Positions 51,950-60,774 of a stretch of DNA of 64,000 nucleotides are shown piece after piece. The translations under genes and the position numbers were made by a program. Each line of letters starts with the position of its first letter. The stretch's first letter is position 1. Source of the stretch: JACRBR01 sp964371355 (GTDB lineage: Bacteria > Chloroflexota > Dehalococcoidia > DSTF01 > JACRBR01); contig CAYJMG010000005.1 of assembly GCA_964371355.1 (NCBI GenBank), positions 62,001 to 126,000 on the forward strand. Reading direction: 5' to 3'. Under the pieces are notes generated by a model. The model searched no databases and was not told the DNA's origin. It worked only from the letters and a program-made list of their open reading frames with translations.

Positions 51950-52873
51950 ATGGCTGAGCAACGAACCCTGATCCGGCCAATGGCGCCCGAAGATGTCCAC
52001 GCGGCAGCTTACGTGCGCAAGTACGCGCTCGACGGTTTGATGCGGAGCGAGAACCGCCAGCCGTGGCCGTGGATCCCCGGCAATGAGTTCGCGCAGCGCC
52101 ACATCCTGCGTACCGACCCCGGCGGCTGCTGGGTGGCGGAGATCAACGGGCTCGTAATTGGCGTGGCGCAGGGGTTCGTGCGTGGCGACATCTGGTTTCT
52201 CTCGCAGCTATTCGTACACCCGGAAGTCCACGCCCGCGGCATCGGGCAGGAGCTCCTGCGGCACTCCTACAACTACGGCGTCGAGCGCGGCGCCTCCGTG
52301 TTCTCGGTCGTCTCGTCGACATCCCCAGCGGCGCAGTCGCTGTACATGCGCGCGGGGATGTTCGCCTTCGCCATCGGGTACCGCATGTCGGGCTCGATCG
52401 AGCCGTTGCTGGATTTGCCGGAGCCTGATGGGAACAGGAAGACGATCGTCGACTGCTCCGGTTGGCAGGACCGCATCGCCGACCTCGACCGCGCCACCTT
52501 CGGCGCCGAGCGCCGCGAGGACCACGCGTACTATCTCGACCCGGCGTCCTGGCTGCTCGAAGACAGCGCGTCTTTCGGCCTCACGCGCGATGGCGAGTTC
52601 CTCGGCTACGGCTACGCCCTCACGTCGGGCTTCATCGCCCCGCTGGCGGCGTACGAGCCCGCGGACCAGCTCCCGCTGCTGCGGCTCTGCGCCGGCTGGC
52701 TCGACGATCGCGGTGTCGCCGATGGCAGCATGTGGGTCATCTCGCACAACCAAACACTGTTGACGGCGCTGCTCGAGCGTGGCTGGAAGGTGAATGGCTG
52801 GTCGTTCCTGACGGCCAACCGCCCCTTCGGCAAGTTCGACCGCTATCACCCGGCCGGCGGCGTCCTGCTCTGA
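51950..52873 (+). CDS. Double-GNAT-domain acetyltransferase-like protein
   Basis: This 307-aa protein has an N-terminal GNAT domain (LIRPMAPEDVHAAAYVRKYAL, WVAEINGLVIGVAQGFV, QLFVHPEVHARGIGQELLRHS with the acetyl-CoA loop). The second half is similar in layout but diverged (FGLTRDGEFLGYGYALTSGF) and has no clear CoA loop. Members acetylate amines, and the target is unknown. It begins a run of same-strand genes leading into glcDEF; gap to glcD 59 bp. Confidence 0.85.
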   Translation: MAEQRTLIRPMAPEDVHAAAYVRKYALDGLMRSENRQPWPWIPGNEFAQRHILRTDPGGCWVAEINGLVIGVAQGFVRGDIWFLSQLFVHPEVHARGIGQELLRHSYNYGVERGASVFSVVSSTSPAAQSLYMRAGMFAFAIGYRMSGSIEPLLDLPEPDGNRKTIVDCSGWQDRIADLDRATFGAERREDHAYYLDPASWLLEDSASFGLTRDGEFLGYGYALTSGFIAPLAAYEPADQLPLLRLCAGWLDDRGVADGSMWVISHNQTLLTALLERGWKVNGWSFLTANRPFGKFDRYHPAGGVLL

Positions 52874-52932
52874 GCCGCTACAGCCGGGCCGCGCCTATAC
52901 TTCACGGCCACGACCGGCGCGAGGACGACTCC

Positions 52933-54435
52933 ATGACCGACGAACACATCCCGTCGTATGTGACGGGGGAGGTCCCCCGCGGCGCCATCACAGCCGCACT
53001 GATTCGCGAGCTGGAGGCGGCCGTCGGCAAGCAATACGTGCTGTCTACGCCCGACGAGCTGCTGCTCTACGAGTACGACGCGACCATCGACCGAGCACGC
53101 CCGCAGATCGTCGTGCTGCCGGAGACGGCCGAGGAGGTTGCCGCCGCCGTCCGGATCGCGCGCCGGTTCGATGTGCCGGTGACCCCGCGCGGCGCCGGCA
53201 CCGGCATCAGCGGCGGCGCCCTGGCTGCCACCGGCGGCGTGGTCATCGCGCTCACCCGCATGCGACGGATCCTCGAGGTCGACAGCGAGAACCGGATTGC
53301 GATCGTCGAGCCGGGCGTGGTGAACCTCGACCTCTCGAAGTCCGTCGCAAAGTACGGCCTGTACTACGCTCCCGATCCGTCGAGCCAGCGCGCCTGCACC
53401 ATCGGCGGGAATGTCGCTGAGAACGCCGGCGGACCGCATACGCTGGCACTGGGCGCGACGACGAACCACGTACTCGGGCTGGAACTCGTGCTGGCCGACG
53501 GCACAATTACGTGGGTTGGCGGCCGTACGCGTGACCTCCCGGGATACGACCTGGCGGGCGCCTTTGTGGGGTCGGAGGGAACGCTCGGTATCGCAACGAA
53601 GATCGCGGTGCGGCTGATGCGGCTGCCGGAGTCCACCCGGACGCTGCTGGCGATCTTCAACCGCCTCGACGATGCGAGCAACGCCGTCTCGTCGATCATC
53701 GCGGCCGGAATCGTGCCCTCGGCGCTGGAAATGATGGACAGGATGATCATCCATGCGGTCGAGCAGGCGCTGCACTGCGGCTACCCGCTGGACGCAGAGG
53801 CGGTGCTGCTGATCGAGGTCGACGGCCTCGATGAGAGCACGGCCGAGCAGGCCGAGGATATCGAACGCATCTGCCGCGAGGCGGGCGCGCGCGAAGTGCG
53901 TCTGGCGGTCGAGCAGGCGGACCGCGACCTGCTGTGGGCGGGCCGAAAGTCGTCACTCAGCGCGCTGGGCCGCTATTTCCCCAACTTCTACGTGCTTGAT
54001 GGCGTCGTGCCCCGGACGCGTCTGGTTGAGGTCCTGCGCGCGTCCAACGCCGTAGCCGAGAAGTTCGGCCTGGCGGTGGCCAACGTCTTCCATGCCGGCG
54101 ACGGCAACCTCCACCCCAATCTGCTGTTCGACGAGCGCGTGCCTGGCACGACCGAAAAGGTGCTACAGGCCGGGGCGGAAATCATGCGCCTGTGCGTGGA
54201 CGCCGGGGGCAGTATCACCGGAGAGCACGGGGTGGGGCTCGAGAAGCGCGACTTCATGGCGTGGCTGTTCGATGATGCCGACATGGCCGCGATGAGTTAC
54301 CTGAAGCGCGCATTCGGCGCCGACGAACGGTTCAACCCGTGCAAGGCGTTCCCTACCCACCGCGGCTGTGGCGAGGTGGCGGCTGCCCACGTCCAGCGCA
54401 CGGCGGCGGCAATTGGTGAGGATACGTATGTCTGA
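52933..54435 (+). CDS. glcD: Glycolate oxidase subunit GlcD-like FAD protein
   Basis: This 500-aa FAD enzyme of the FAD/FMN-linked oxidase family has an N-terminal PCMH-type FAD domain (IVVLPETAEEVAAAVRIARRFDVPVTPRGAGTGISGGA, with YYAPDPSSQRACTIGGNVAENAGG). The C-terminal cap has NVFHAGDGNLHPN and GSITGEHGVGLEKRDFM, characteristic of GlcD/D-lactate dehydrogenases. It oxidises a 2-hydroxyacid such as glycolate or lactate. It overlaps glcE by 8 nt. ATG 52933 fits the family. Confidence 0.93.
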   Translation: MTDEHIPSYVTGEVPRGAITAALIRELEAAVGKQYVLSTPDELLLYEYDATIDRARPQIVVLPETAEEVAAAVRIARRFDVPVTPRGAGTGISGGALAATGGVVIALTRMRRILEVDSENRIAIVEPGVVNLDLSKSVAKYGLYYAPDPSSQRACTIGGNVAENAGGPHTLALGATTNHVLGLELVLADGTITWVGGRTRDLPGYDLAGAFVGSEGTLGIATKIAVRLMRLPESTRTLLAIFNRLDDASNAVSSIIAAGIVPSALEMMDRMIIHAVEQALHCGYPLDAEAVLLIEVDGLDESTAEQAEDIERICREAGAREVRLAVEQADRDLLWAGRKSSLSALGRYFPNFYVLDGVVPRTRLVEVLRASNAVAEKFGLAVANVFHAGDGNLHPNLLFDERVPGTTEKVLQAGAEIMRLCVDAGGSITGEHGVGLEKRDFMAWLFDDADMAAMSYLKRAFGADERFNPCKAFPTHRGCGEVAAAHVQRTAAAIGEDTYV

Positions 54436-55723
54436 CCCGGCGACCGTAGCCCTCTCCCCCGCCGCTGAATTTGCCGCTGCGGTCAGCCAGTGCCAGCTTC
54501 ACGTAGCGGATCCGGCGGCCTACGCCGTCGACGGACTGAAGCCAGCTGTAGTAGTTGAGCCGGAGTCGCTCACGCAGCTTCGGGCATGCCTATCCGAAGC
54601 TGGTAATCGACATCTTTACGTCATCTGCGTCGGCGGCGGCACCCACCTGCACATGGGCAACGTCCCTGAGGTTCTCGATGTCTCCCTCAGCACCGCGCGC
54701 CTGAATCGCATCGTCGGCCATGAGCCCGCAGACATGACTGTGACCGTCGAGGCCGGCGTGCGGCTCGCCGACCTGCAGGCGGTGCTCGCCGAACACGGTC
54801 AGTTCCTTCCGCTCGACCCACCCGGCGCGGATCGCGCGACGGTCGGTGGGGTGTTGGCCGCGAACGTGTCCGGCCCCCTGCGCCATCGCTACGGCACGGC
54901 GCGCGACTGGCTTATCGGCGTCCGTGCTGTCCACGCGGACGGCACGACCAGTAAGTCGGGCGGTCGCGTGGTAAAGAACGTCAGCGGCTACGATGTCCAC
55001 AAGCTCTACGTCGGTTCGCTCGGCACGCTCGCCGCCATCGCCGAAGCCACTTTCAAGCTCGCGCCGCTGCCGAAGGTCGACAGCACAGTCGCCGTCGCCT
55101 GCTCGTCGCCCGCGGCAGCGCAGTCCATCATCACCGCCGCCCACGAGCGCGGCCTCGCCGTCATCTCCGCCGAATTGCTCTCGCCGCCCGCCGCGAACGC
55201 CGTCTGCGGCCGCGCCGACTGGACCGCGCTGCTGCGCGTCGCCGGAGGGTCCTCCGCCGCCGTCCGGACGCTGGGCGAGATCGACGACTACGCCGCGCTG
55301 GCGAAGGGCGAGCTGGCCGAGGCGCCGGATGCCTGGCGCCACTGGCACGACGCATTCGGCCCGACCGCGCTCTCCCTCCGCCTAAGCGTCGCGCCGTCCC
55401 ACGCAGGCACGCTGGCAGAGACGCTCGACCGGCGGTTCGCGGGCGACGCCGCTAGCATCAGCGCCACCTCGACGGCCGGGCTCGTGCGCATGAATCTCTC
55501 GCCCGTCGGCGACGAGCGCGCGGCGGCGATTATCGACAGCGCGCGGGAGATCGCGGCGCAGCGCGGCGGGTTCGCCATTGTCGACGGCGCGCCCCTCGCA
55601 GTGAAGCGGCAGATCGACGTCTTCGGACCTCCGCGCCCGGATGTGGAGATCATGCGCCGGCTCAAACGCCAGTTCGACCCCGCAGGCTTGCTCGCCCCCG
55701 GGCGCTTCATGGGGAAGATCTGA
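54428..55723 (+). CDS. glcE: Glycolate oxidase subunit GlcE-like FAD-binding protein
   Basis: This 431-aa protein has the same FAD-binding fold but shorter: PAVVVEPESLTQLRACL, YVICVGGGTHLHMGNVP, DPPGADRATVGGVLAANVSGP and KSGGRVVKNVSGYDVHKLYVGSLGTL. GlcE partners GlcD in the membrane-associated complex. Start ATG 54428 overlaps the end of glcD; a longer frame to 54368 lies inside glcD. Its stop shares one base with the glcF start (TGATG), so coupling is tight. Confidence 0.92.
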   Translation: MSDPATVALSPAAEFAAAVSQCQLHVADPAAYAVDGLKPAVVVEPESLTQLRACLSEAGNRHLYVICVGGGTHLHMGNVPEVLDVSLSTARLNRIVGHEPADMTVTVEAGVRLADLQAVLAEHGQFLPLDPPGADRATVGGVLAANVSGPLRHRYGTARDWLIGVRAVHADGTTSKSGGRVVKNVSGYDVHKLYVGSLGTLAAIAEATFKLAPLPKVDSTVAVACSSPAAAQSIITAAHERGLAVISAELLSPPAANAVCGRADWTALLRVAGGSSAAVRTLGEIDDYAALAKGELAEAPDAWRHWHDAFGPTALSLRLSVAPSHAGTLAETLDRRFAGDAASISATSTAGLVRMNLSPVGDERAAAIIDSAREIAAQRGGFAIVDGAPLAVKRQIDVFGPPRPDVEIMRRLKRQFDPAGLLAPGRFMGKI

Positions 55724-57033
55724 TGGCGTTCGAGACGCGTGACGCCGCGCCCGCCCACGGACACACGCTGCGCGATGACCTCTCGCGCTGCATCCACTGC
55801 GGATTCTGCCTGCAGGCCTGCCCCACGTACCTGGACCTGGGGCTCGAGGCCGACTCTCCCCGCGGCCGCATTCAGATCATCGCCGCCATCGAGGACGGAC
55901 GCGCGCAGCCGACACCCGCGCTGCTCGGCCATCTGGATCTCTGCCTGCAGTGCCGCGCCTGCGAGACGGCCTGCCCCTCCGGCGTGCCCTACGGCCGCAT
56001 CGTGGAAACGGCCCGCGCCCAGATCGCCGAGCGCCCCGACGCGCCGCTGGCGTGGCGGCTGCGCATCGCCGCCATGCGCCAGGTCCTGCCACACCCCGCG
56101 CGCCTCCGCGCCGCCACAGTCGCGCTTCGCCTGTACCAGCGTTCGCCTGTGCGCAATTTGCTGCGCCGCTCCGGCGTTCTGCGGCGCCTCCCCGGCGAGC
56201 TCGCCTCGGCCGAGGCGTCGTTGCCCGAGATGCCGCCGCGGCCGTTCGCGCCGCCCGCGCAGCCCGCTGGCCTCGCGCGCAGCGTCGCAATGCTCACTGG
56301 CTGCGTGATGCCCCACATGTATCCGCGCACGCACGAGGCAACGGTCCGCGTGCTCAATCGGCTGGGCTACCGCGCCGTCTTCCCGGAGCACCAGACCTGC
56401 TGTGGTGCGCTCAGCCTGCACGGCGGCGACCGCGCCTTCGCCCGAGACCTCGCCCGCCGCAACATCGACGCCTTCCTCGATGTGGACGTAGAGGCGGTAA
56501 TCGTCGACTCGGCGGGCTGCGGCTCGACCATGAAAGAGTACGGAGATCTGGTCGCGCACGATGCCGCGTACGGCGACCGGGCACGGCGTCTCGCCACCCT
56601 TACGAAGGATGTGCTCGAGTTCGTCGCAAACCACGATCTCGGGCCGCTCGGCCCGCTGCCCGAACGCCACCGCGCGGTCACCTACCAGGACTCGTGTCAC
56701 CTGCTGCACGCGCAAAAAATCACGCAGGCGCCGCGCGCCATCATGCGCCAGATCCCCGGGCTCGAACTGCGCGAGATGGCCGCGCCCGACCGCTGCTGCG
56801 GCTCCGCAGGGCTGTACTCCTTCGTGCAGCGCGAGATGTCGGGTCGGCTGCTGCAGTCGAAGATGGACGACGTCGTCGCGACGGGCGTGTCGTGCGTCGC
56901 CACCGCCAATCCCGGCTGTATGTCGCAGCTCGAGGCCGGCCTCCGGCTGCGCGACATGTCGGGCGACGTAGTGCACGTGATCGAGCTGCTCGACGAGTCG
57001 ATGCGCGCCGCCGAGCGTGCAGGGCTGCGATGA
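55723..57033 (+). CDS. glcF: Glycolate oxidase iron-sulfur subunit GlcF-like
   Basis: This 436-aa protein has two [4Fe-4S] motifs at the N-terminus (CIHCGFCLQACPTY and CLQCRACETACPSG) and two CCG domains (HQTCCGALSLHGGD and DRCCGSAGLYSF). It moves electrons from GlcD to the quinone pool or another carrier. The order D-E-F with stop/start overlaps matches glc operons. It overlaps the nucleoside phosphorylase gene by ATGA. Confidence 0.94.
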   Translation: MAFETRDAAPAHGHTLRDDLSRCIHCGFCLQACPTYLDLGLEADSPRGRIQIIAAIEDGRAQPTPALLGHLDLCLQCRACETACPSGVPYGRIVETARAQIAERPDAPLAWRLRIAAMRQVLPHPARLRAATVALRLYQRSPVRNLLRRSGVLRRLPGELASAEASLPEMPPRPFAPPAQPAGLARSVAMLTGCVMPHMYPRTHEATVRVLNRLGYRAVFPEHQTCCGALSLHGGDRAFARDLARRNIDAFLDVDVEAVIVDSAGCGSTMKEYGDLVAHDAAYGDRARRLATLTKDVLEFVANHDLGPLGPLPERHRAVTYQDSCHLLHAQKITQAPRAIMRQIPGLELREMAAPDRCCGSAGLYSFVQREMSGRLLQSKMDDVVATGVSCVATANPGCMSQLEAGLRLRDMSGDVVHVIELLDESMRAAERAGLR

Positions 57034-57806
57034 CGGCCTGCGAGACGGCCTGCGAGGCGGCCTGCGAGCCAGCTCACGGGGCAGCCCGTGGCGTGGCGCC
57101 CATCCACGTCCGCGCGCAGCCCGGCGAGGTCGCGCCTGCCGTAATCCTCGTCGGCGATCCTGGCCGAGCCACGCGCGCGGCGGCGCTGCTGGACGGCGCC
57201 CGCTGCTACAACGACTTCCGCGGCCTGCTGGGGTACACCGGGGCATACCGCGGCGTTCCGGTGTCGGTGCAGACGACGGGGATGGGTTGCCCCAGCGCCG
57301 CGATCGTCGTCGAGGAGCTGGCGATGTTGGGCGCGAAGCTGCTGATCCGCGCTGGCACGTGCGGCGCCGTGCAGCCGTACATGCGGGCGACGGATCTCAT
57401 CGTCGCGACGAGTGCCGGGGCCCTCGACGGTACGACGCGGGCGTACCTGCACGGAGAGCCGTCGGCCCCGACGGCGACGTATCGCGTGGTCGAGGCGCTG
57501 GTGGCTGAGGCGAGGGCGAGCGGCCACACGTATCATCCAGGGCCCATCGCAACCGAGGACGCGCTGTACGCCGTGCGCGAGGGCTGGACGGAGCGCTGGC
57601 AGACGCGCGGCATCCTGGCGCAGGAGATGGAGGCGAGCGTCATCTTCACGCTCGCAGCCCTGCGCGGCATGGAGGCGGGCTGCATCCTCGTGGCCAGCAA
57701 CGCCGCCGGCCACCACGAGCGCCTGCAAGACGCCGCCCTCGCGCCGCATATCGACGCGATGCTTACCATCGCGCTCGATGCCGTCGTGGCGCTGTCGGCG
57801 GGCTAG
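57030..57806 (+). CDS. Nucleoside phosphorylase (uridine/purine phosphorylase-like)
   Basis: This 258-aa enzyme has the phosphorylase pattern: ILVGDPGRATRAAALLDGARCYNDFRGLLGYTGAYRGVPVSVQTTGMGCPSAA (interrupted in text only; phosphate Arg in GDPGR), LIRAGTCGAVQP and ILAQEMEASVIFTLAAL, with the Met-Glu ribose contact. It cleaves a nucleoside with phosphate. The N-terminus has a repeated CETACEAACEPA segment from a DNA repeat at 57037-57070, probably not part of the fold. It is last in the glc operon. Substrate base not assigned. Confidence 0.85.
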   Translation: MTACETACEAACEPAHGAARGVAPIHVRAQPGEVAPAVILVGDPGRATRAAALLDGARCYNDFRGLLGYTGAYRGVPVSVQTTGMGCPSAAIVVEELAMLGAKLLIRAGTCGAVQPYMRATDLIVATSAGALDGTTRAYLHGEPSAPTATYRVVEALVAEARASGHTYHPGPIATEDALYAVREGWTERWQTRGILAQEMEASVIFTLAALRGMEAGCILVASNAAGHHERLQDAALAPHIDAMLTIALDAVVALSAG

Positions 57807-57814
57807 AGTCCCCG

Positions 57815-57838
57815 ATGTGGCGCAGCCGTCTCCGGCTT
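57815..57838. repeat. Second copy of the 24-nt dispersed element
   Basis: ATGTGGCGCAGCCGTCTCCG matches the element at 5911 with two differences in the first 23 bases. The hairpin arms are less perfect here. It again lies about 8 bp after a stop codon. Confidence 0.5.
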
Positions 57839-57864
57839 AGCTGGGCGTGTAGTGCGACGAGCGC

Positions 57865-59463
57865 CTACGTCACGATTCGCCCGATAACCTCATCGACGTT
57901 CGCGCTCACGCTGCGGCCTGCATCCACGCGCACGATCGCGCCTTCATCCGCACCCACCGCCTCCATCCGGCGCTTCTGTTCGGCGTAGATCTCCCACGTG
58001 GCCTCCGATGCCGACGCCCCCTCTTCCGTCCGCCGCGCGATCCGGTCCCGTACCACTTCGTCGTCGACGATGACCTCCAACCCGATCGCCGGCACGCCGT
58101 GCTCGGTACCCAGCTCGCGCGCCGCGTCCCGGTCCCCGCGCGCGATGTGCGACGCGTCGAGTATCACGCTGTGCCCCAGGGCCAAGTGCCCGCGCGCCAG
58201 TTCGCGCATGCGCCCGTACACCAGCGCCCGCGCCTCCTCCCCATACCGCCCCGCTCCATACGCGGTCACTGACGCTTCGTCCTCTGACGGCTGTGCCATG
58301 CCCTCGCGCCGCACCACGTCCGAGCTGAGCACGACGGCCCCGATCCGGCACGCTAGCGCATCGGCGAGGTACGTCTTTCCGCTACCGGACAGGCCGACCA
58401 CGTAGACCAGCCGCTGCGGACGGTCGTCTCCCGCGTACGACGCCGCCAGCTCGAAGTACCGGCGCGCCGCCTCCCGCGAGGCCGCCCGCGCCGCATCGGG
58501 CACTTCGGGTTCGGCCGAGCGCATCGCCTCGACCTTACCGCGGACGAACGCGCGGTAGATCTTGTAGTGCGGAAATACGAGCGGCAGCGTCTCGTCGCGC
58601 GCCTCGCCCAGGTACGCGCCCATCAGCTCGTCGGACAGCTCGCGATGGCCGCGAAACTCCAGGTCCATCGCCAGGAAGCCGATGTCGCCGGCCACGTCGC
58701 CGTAGCGGATGCGATCGTTGAACTCGATGCAGTCCATTACGCAGATGCCGCCGTCCTCGCGCACGTACACCGCGTCCGACCGCAGGTCGCCGTGACAGTC
58801 GCGCACCCGACCGCCGTCAGCGCGATCTTCGACCAACCCCGCCTGTGCCGTGAGGAACCGCTCGACGTACGAACGCACGCCCGCCAGCGCATCATGCGTG
58901 ATCAGGGTTCCTGCGAACCGCGCCACCTGCTCGAAGTTCTCGTCCCAGTTCCGCCGCAACGTCTCTACCCGCCCGAACGACGCAACGCGCTCGTCCGTCT
59001 CGGCGCGCGCGTGGAACCCCGCCAGCTCGCGCGCCACGCGTCGCACAATCGCCGCTGTGCCGTCGCCGCGCTCCAGCATCGCGTCGAGCATGCGATCGTG
59101 CGCCACCCGCCGCATGTGCACGGCGTACTCCGCCGCCTCGCCCTCCCCACCGACGCGATAGCCGCCGTCCGCCCGCGTCACGGGCACGACGCCCAGATAC
59201 ACGTCCGAGCACAACCGCCGGTTGAGGCGCACCTCCTCCTCGCACATCGCGCGCCGCTTCTCCAGCGTGCTGTAGTCCAGGAACCCCAGGTCGAGGGGCT
59301 TCTTGAGCTTGTACGCATGCTCCCCGGCCAGCAGCACGTACGACACGTGCGTCTGCACCACCTCCACACCATCAACGGCGTGCGGGTACGCGGCGGGCGC
59401 TCTCAGCGCCTCGACGATCTCCGGCAGGGGCGCAGCCTGTTGCGCCGGTAACTCTCCGGCCAT
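57865..59463 (-). CDS. Fusion of aminoglycoside-phosphotransferase-like and P-loop kinase domains
   Basis: This 532-aa protein has an N-terminal kinase-like domain of the aminoglycoside phosphotransferase type (VRDCHGDLRSDAVYV with the catalytic Asp, CVMDCIEFNDRIRYGDVAGDIGFLAMDLEFR). The C-terminal P-loop domain has GLSGSGKTYLADALA (Walker A, about residues 355-369), a nucleoside/zeta-toxin-like kinase. Such fusions are widespread with unknown substrates. The Walker A and catalytic Asp look intact, so both parts may be active. It is transcribed from a separate promoter on the minus strand. Confidence 0.85.
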   Translation of the reverse strand: MAGELPAQQAAPLPEIVEALRAPAAYPHAVDGVEVVQTHVSYVLLAGEHAYKLKKPLDLGFLDYSTLEKRRAMCEEEVRLNRRLCSDVYLGVVPVTRADGGYRVGGEGEAAEYAVHMRRVAHDRMLDAMLERGDGTAAIVRRVARELAGFHARAETDERVASFGRVETLRRNWDENFEQVARFAGTLITHDALAGVRSYVERFLTAQAGLVEDRADGGRVRDCHGDLRSDAVYVREDGGICVMDCIEFNDRIRYGDVAGDIGFLAMDLEFRGHRELSDELMGAYLGEARDETLPLVFPHYKIYRAFVRGKVEAMRSAEPEVPDAARAASREAARRYFELAASYAGDDRPQRLVYVVGLSGSGKTYLADALACRIGAVVLSSDVVRREGMAQPSEDEASVTAYGAGRYGEEARALVYGRMRELARGHLALGHSVILDASHIARGDRDAARELGTEHGVPAIGLEVIVDDEVVRDRIARRTEEGASASEATWEIYAEQKRRMEAVGADEGAIVRVDAGRSVSANVDEVIGRIVT

Positions 59464-59546
59464 GTGTCCATTGTCACGCGGTACGCGCAGAAGCCGCCAG
59501 CCGCCACCCGGCAGCGTGCGATAGAGCCGAGTTGCCCTGACCAGAG

Positions 59547-59587
59547 CCTTGCAAGATCTCTGTGCTCTTGGTGGCTCCGTGGTGAAC
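59547..59587. repeat. Possible dispersed intergenic repeat
   Basis: The bases near 59567-59587 read CTTGGTGGCTCCGTGGTGAA. As the reverse complement (TTCACCACGGAGCC...) it resembles a family of intergenic elements widespread in several bacterial phyla. Only one copy occurs in this window, so this is a similarity by memory, not a proven repeat. Confidence 0.25.
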
Positions 59588-60565
59588 TCAAATCAGCGAC
59601 CTGAGCGAGACCTCCGGCCGCGCGCCGAAGTGCGAGATCACCTCCGCCGCGGCGATCGCCCCGATCCGGCCGCAGCGCGCCAGCTCCATGCCCGCCGTGT
59701 AACCGTACAGGAACCCTGCCGCGTACATGTCGCCCGCCCCCGTCGTGTCGACGACGCGCTCGACGCGCTCTGCGTCGATCACGTGCACCTCGTCGCCAGC
59801 GACGATAACGCTGCCCTTCTCGCTACGCGTGAGCGCGGCGACCTCGCAGTGTCCGCGCACGTGCTGGAGCGCGGAGTCGAAGTCGGTGGCGCGGTACAGC
59901 GACATGATCTCGATCTCGTTCGCGAACAGGATGTCGATGTGGTGCTCCACCAGGTCCAGGAACTCCTCACGGTAGCGGTCGACGCAGAACGGGTCCGATA
60001 GCGTCAGCGACACCTTCCGCCCCGCCTCGTGGGCGACGCGCGTGGCCTTCAGGAAGGCTTCCTTCGCGCGCGGTGGATCCCAGAGGTAGCCCTCCAGGTA
60101 CGTCACCTTCGCGCCTGCGACCAGCGCCTCGTCGACATCCTCCGGGCCCAGGTCGGCGCCCGCCCCCAGGTATGTGTTCATCGTGCGCTGCGCGTCCGGT
60201 GTCACGACGATCAGGCAGCGGCCCGTGGGCGACCCACCGTTTGCCGGCGGCGCCTCGTACGTCACACCCGCGGCGCGGATGTCGTGCCGGAACACGCGCC
60301 CAAGCTGGTCGTCCGCCACCTTGCCGATGTACGCCGCGCGCCCGCCCAGCGAGGCCACGCCCGCGATCGTGTTCCCCGCCGACCCGCCCGACATCTCGAT
60401 CGCCGGCGGCATCGCCGCGTACAGCGCCTCCGCCCGCTCGGCGTCGATCAGCGTCATAGCGCCGCGGTTCAACCCCTGCCCGCCGATAAACGCCTCGTCG
60501 ACGTCGGCGATGACGTCCACCATCGCATTGCCCATCGCCACGACGTCGTGCTGTGCGTCGGCCAT
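59588..60565 (-). CDS. PfkB-family carbohydrate/nucleoside kinase
   Basis: This 325-aa kinase has the PfkB motifs: GNAMVDVIADVDEAFI at the N-terminus, MSGGSAGNTIAGVASLGGRAAYIGKVADDQLG, and the catalytic signature DTTGAGDMYAAGFLYG (Asp base). It resembles adenosine kinase-like members. It phosphorylates a sugar or nucleoside with ATP. The ATG at 60565 has AAGGAG upstream. It is adjacent to the kinase-fusion gene, 124 bp apart, same strand. A relation to the nucleoside phosphorylase (57030) is possible. Confidence 0.88.
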   Translation of the reverse strand: MADAQHDVVAMGNAMVDVIADVDEAFIGGQGLNRGAMTLIDAERAEALYAAMPPAIEMSGGSAGNTIAGVASLGGRAAYIGKVADDQLGRVFRHDIRAAGVTYEAPPANGGSPTGRCLIVVTPDAQRTMNTYLGAGADLGPEDVDEALVAGAKVTYLEGYLWDPPRAKEAFLKATRVAHEAGRKVSLTLSDPFCVDRYREEFLDLVEHHIDILFANEIEIMSLYRATDFDSALQHVRGHCEVAALTRSEKGSVIVAGDEVHVIDAERVERVVDTTGAGDMYAAGFLYGYTAGMELARCGRIGAIAAAEVISHFGARPEVSLRSLI

Positions 60566-60710
60566 CTCATCTCCTTCGTTCCCGTCGCTGTTCGCCCTTG
60601 GCCACACGATTCTAACGGCGCGCCCGTCGCCACATGAACGTTATGTCGCAAAGACCCCGATCACGCTCCCTCCCGTGGGCGTTCCAGCCCGCCCGCCGAT
60701 GATCAAAAGC

Positions 60711-60739
60711 GTGACAGGGCCCTTGACGGGTGTTACGAT
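60711..60739 (+). promoter_or_regulatory. Promoter of the duplicated-domain lipoprotein
   Basis: GTGACA (60711-60716) and TACGAT (60734-60739) are separated by 17 bp. This lies 35 bp upstream of ATG 60775. A closer TTGACG at 60723-60728 does not have a -10 at normal distance. Confidence 0.55.
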
Positions 60740-60774
60740 ATCGCGGTTGGAACGAGGATCAAGGAGATATGCCA

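Noticed and set aside
55288..57246. Long minus-strand frame opposite glcF
   Set aside because: Arg/Ala/Gly-rich translation with no motif; the plus strand has GlcE and GlcF with intact cluster and FAD motifs.
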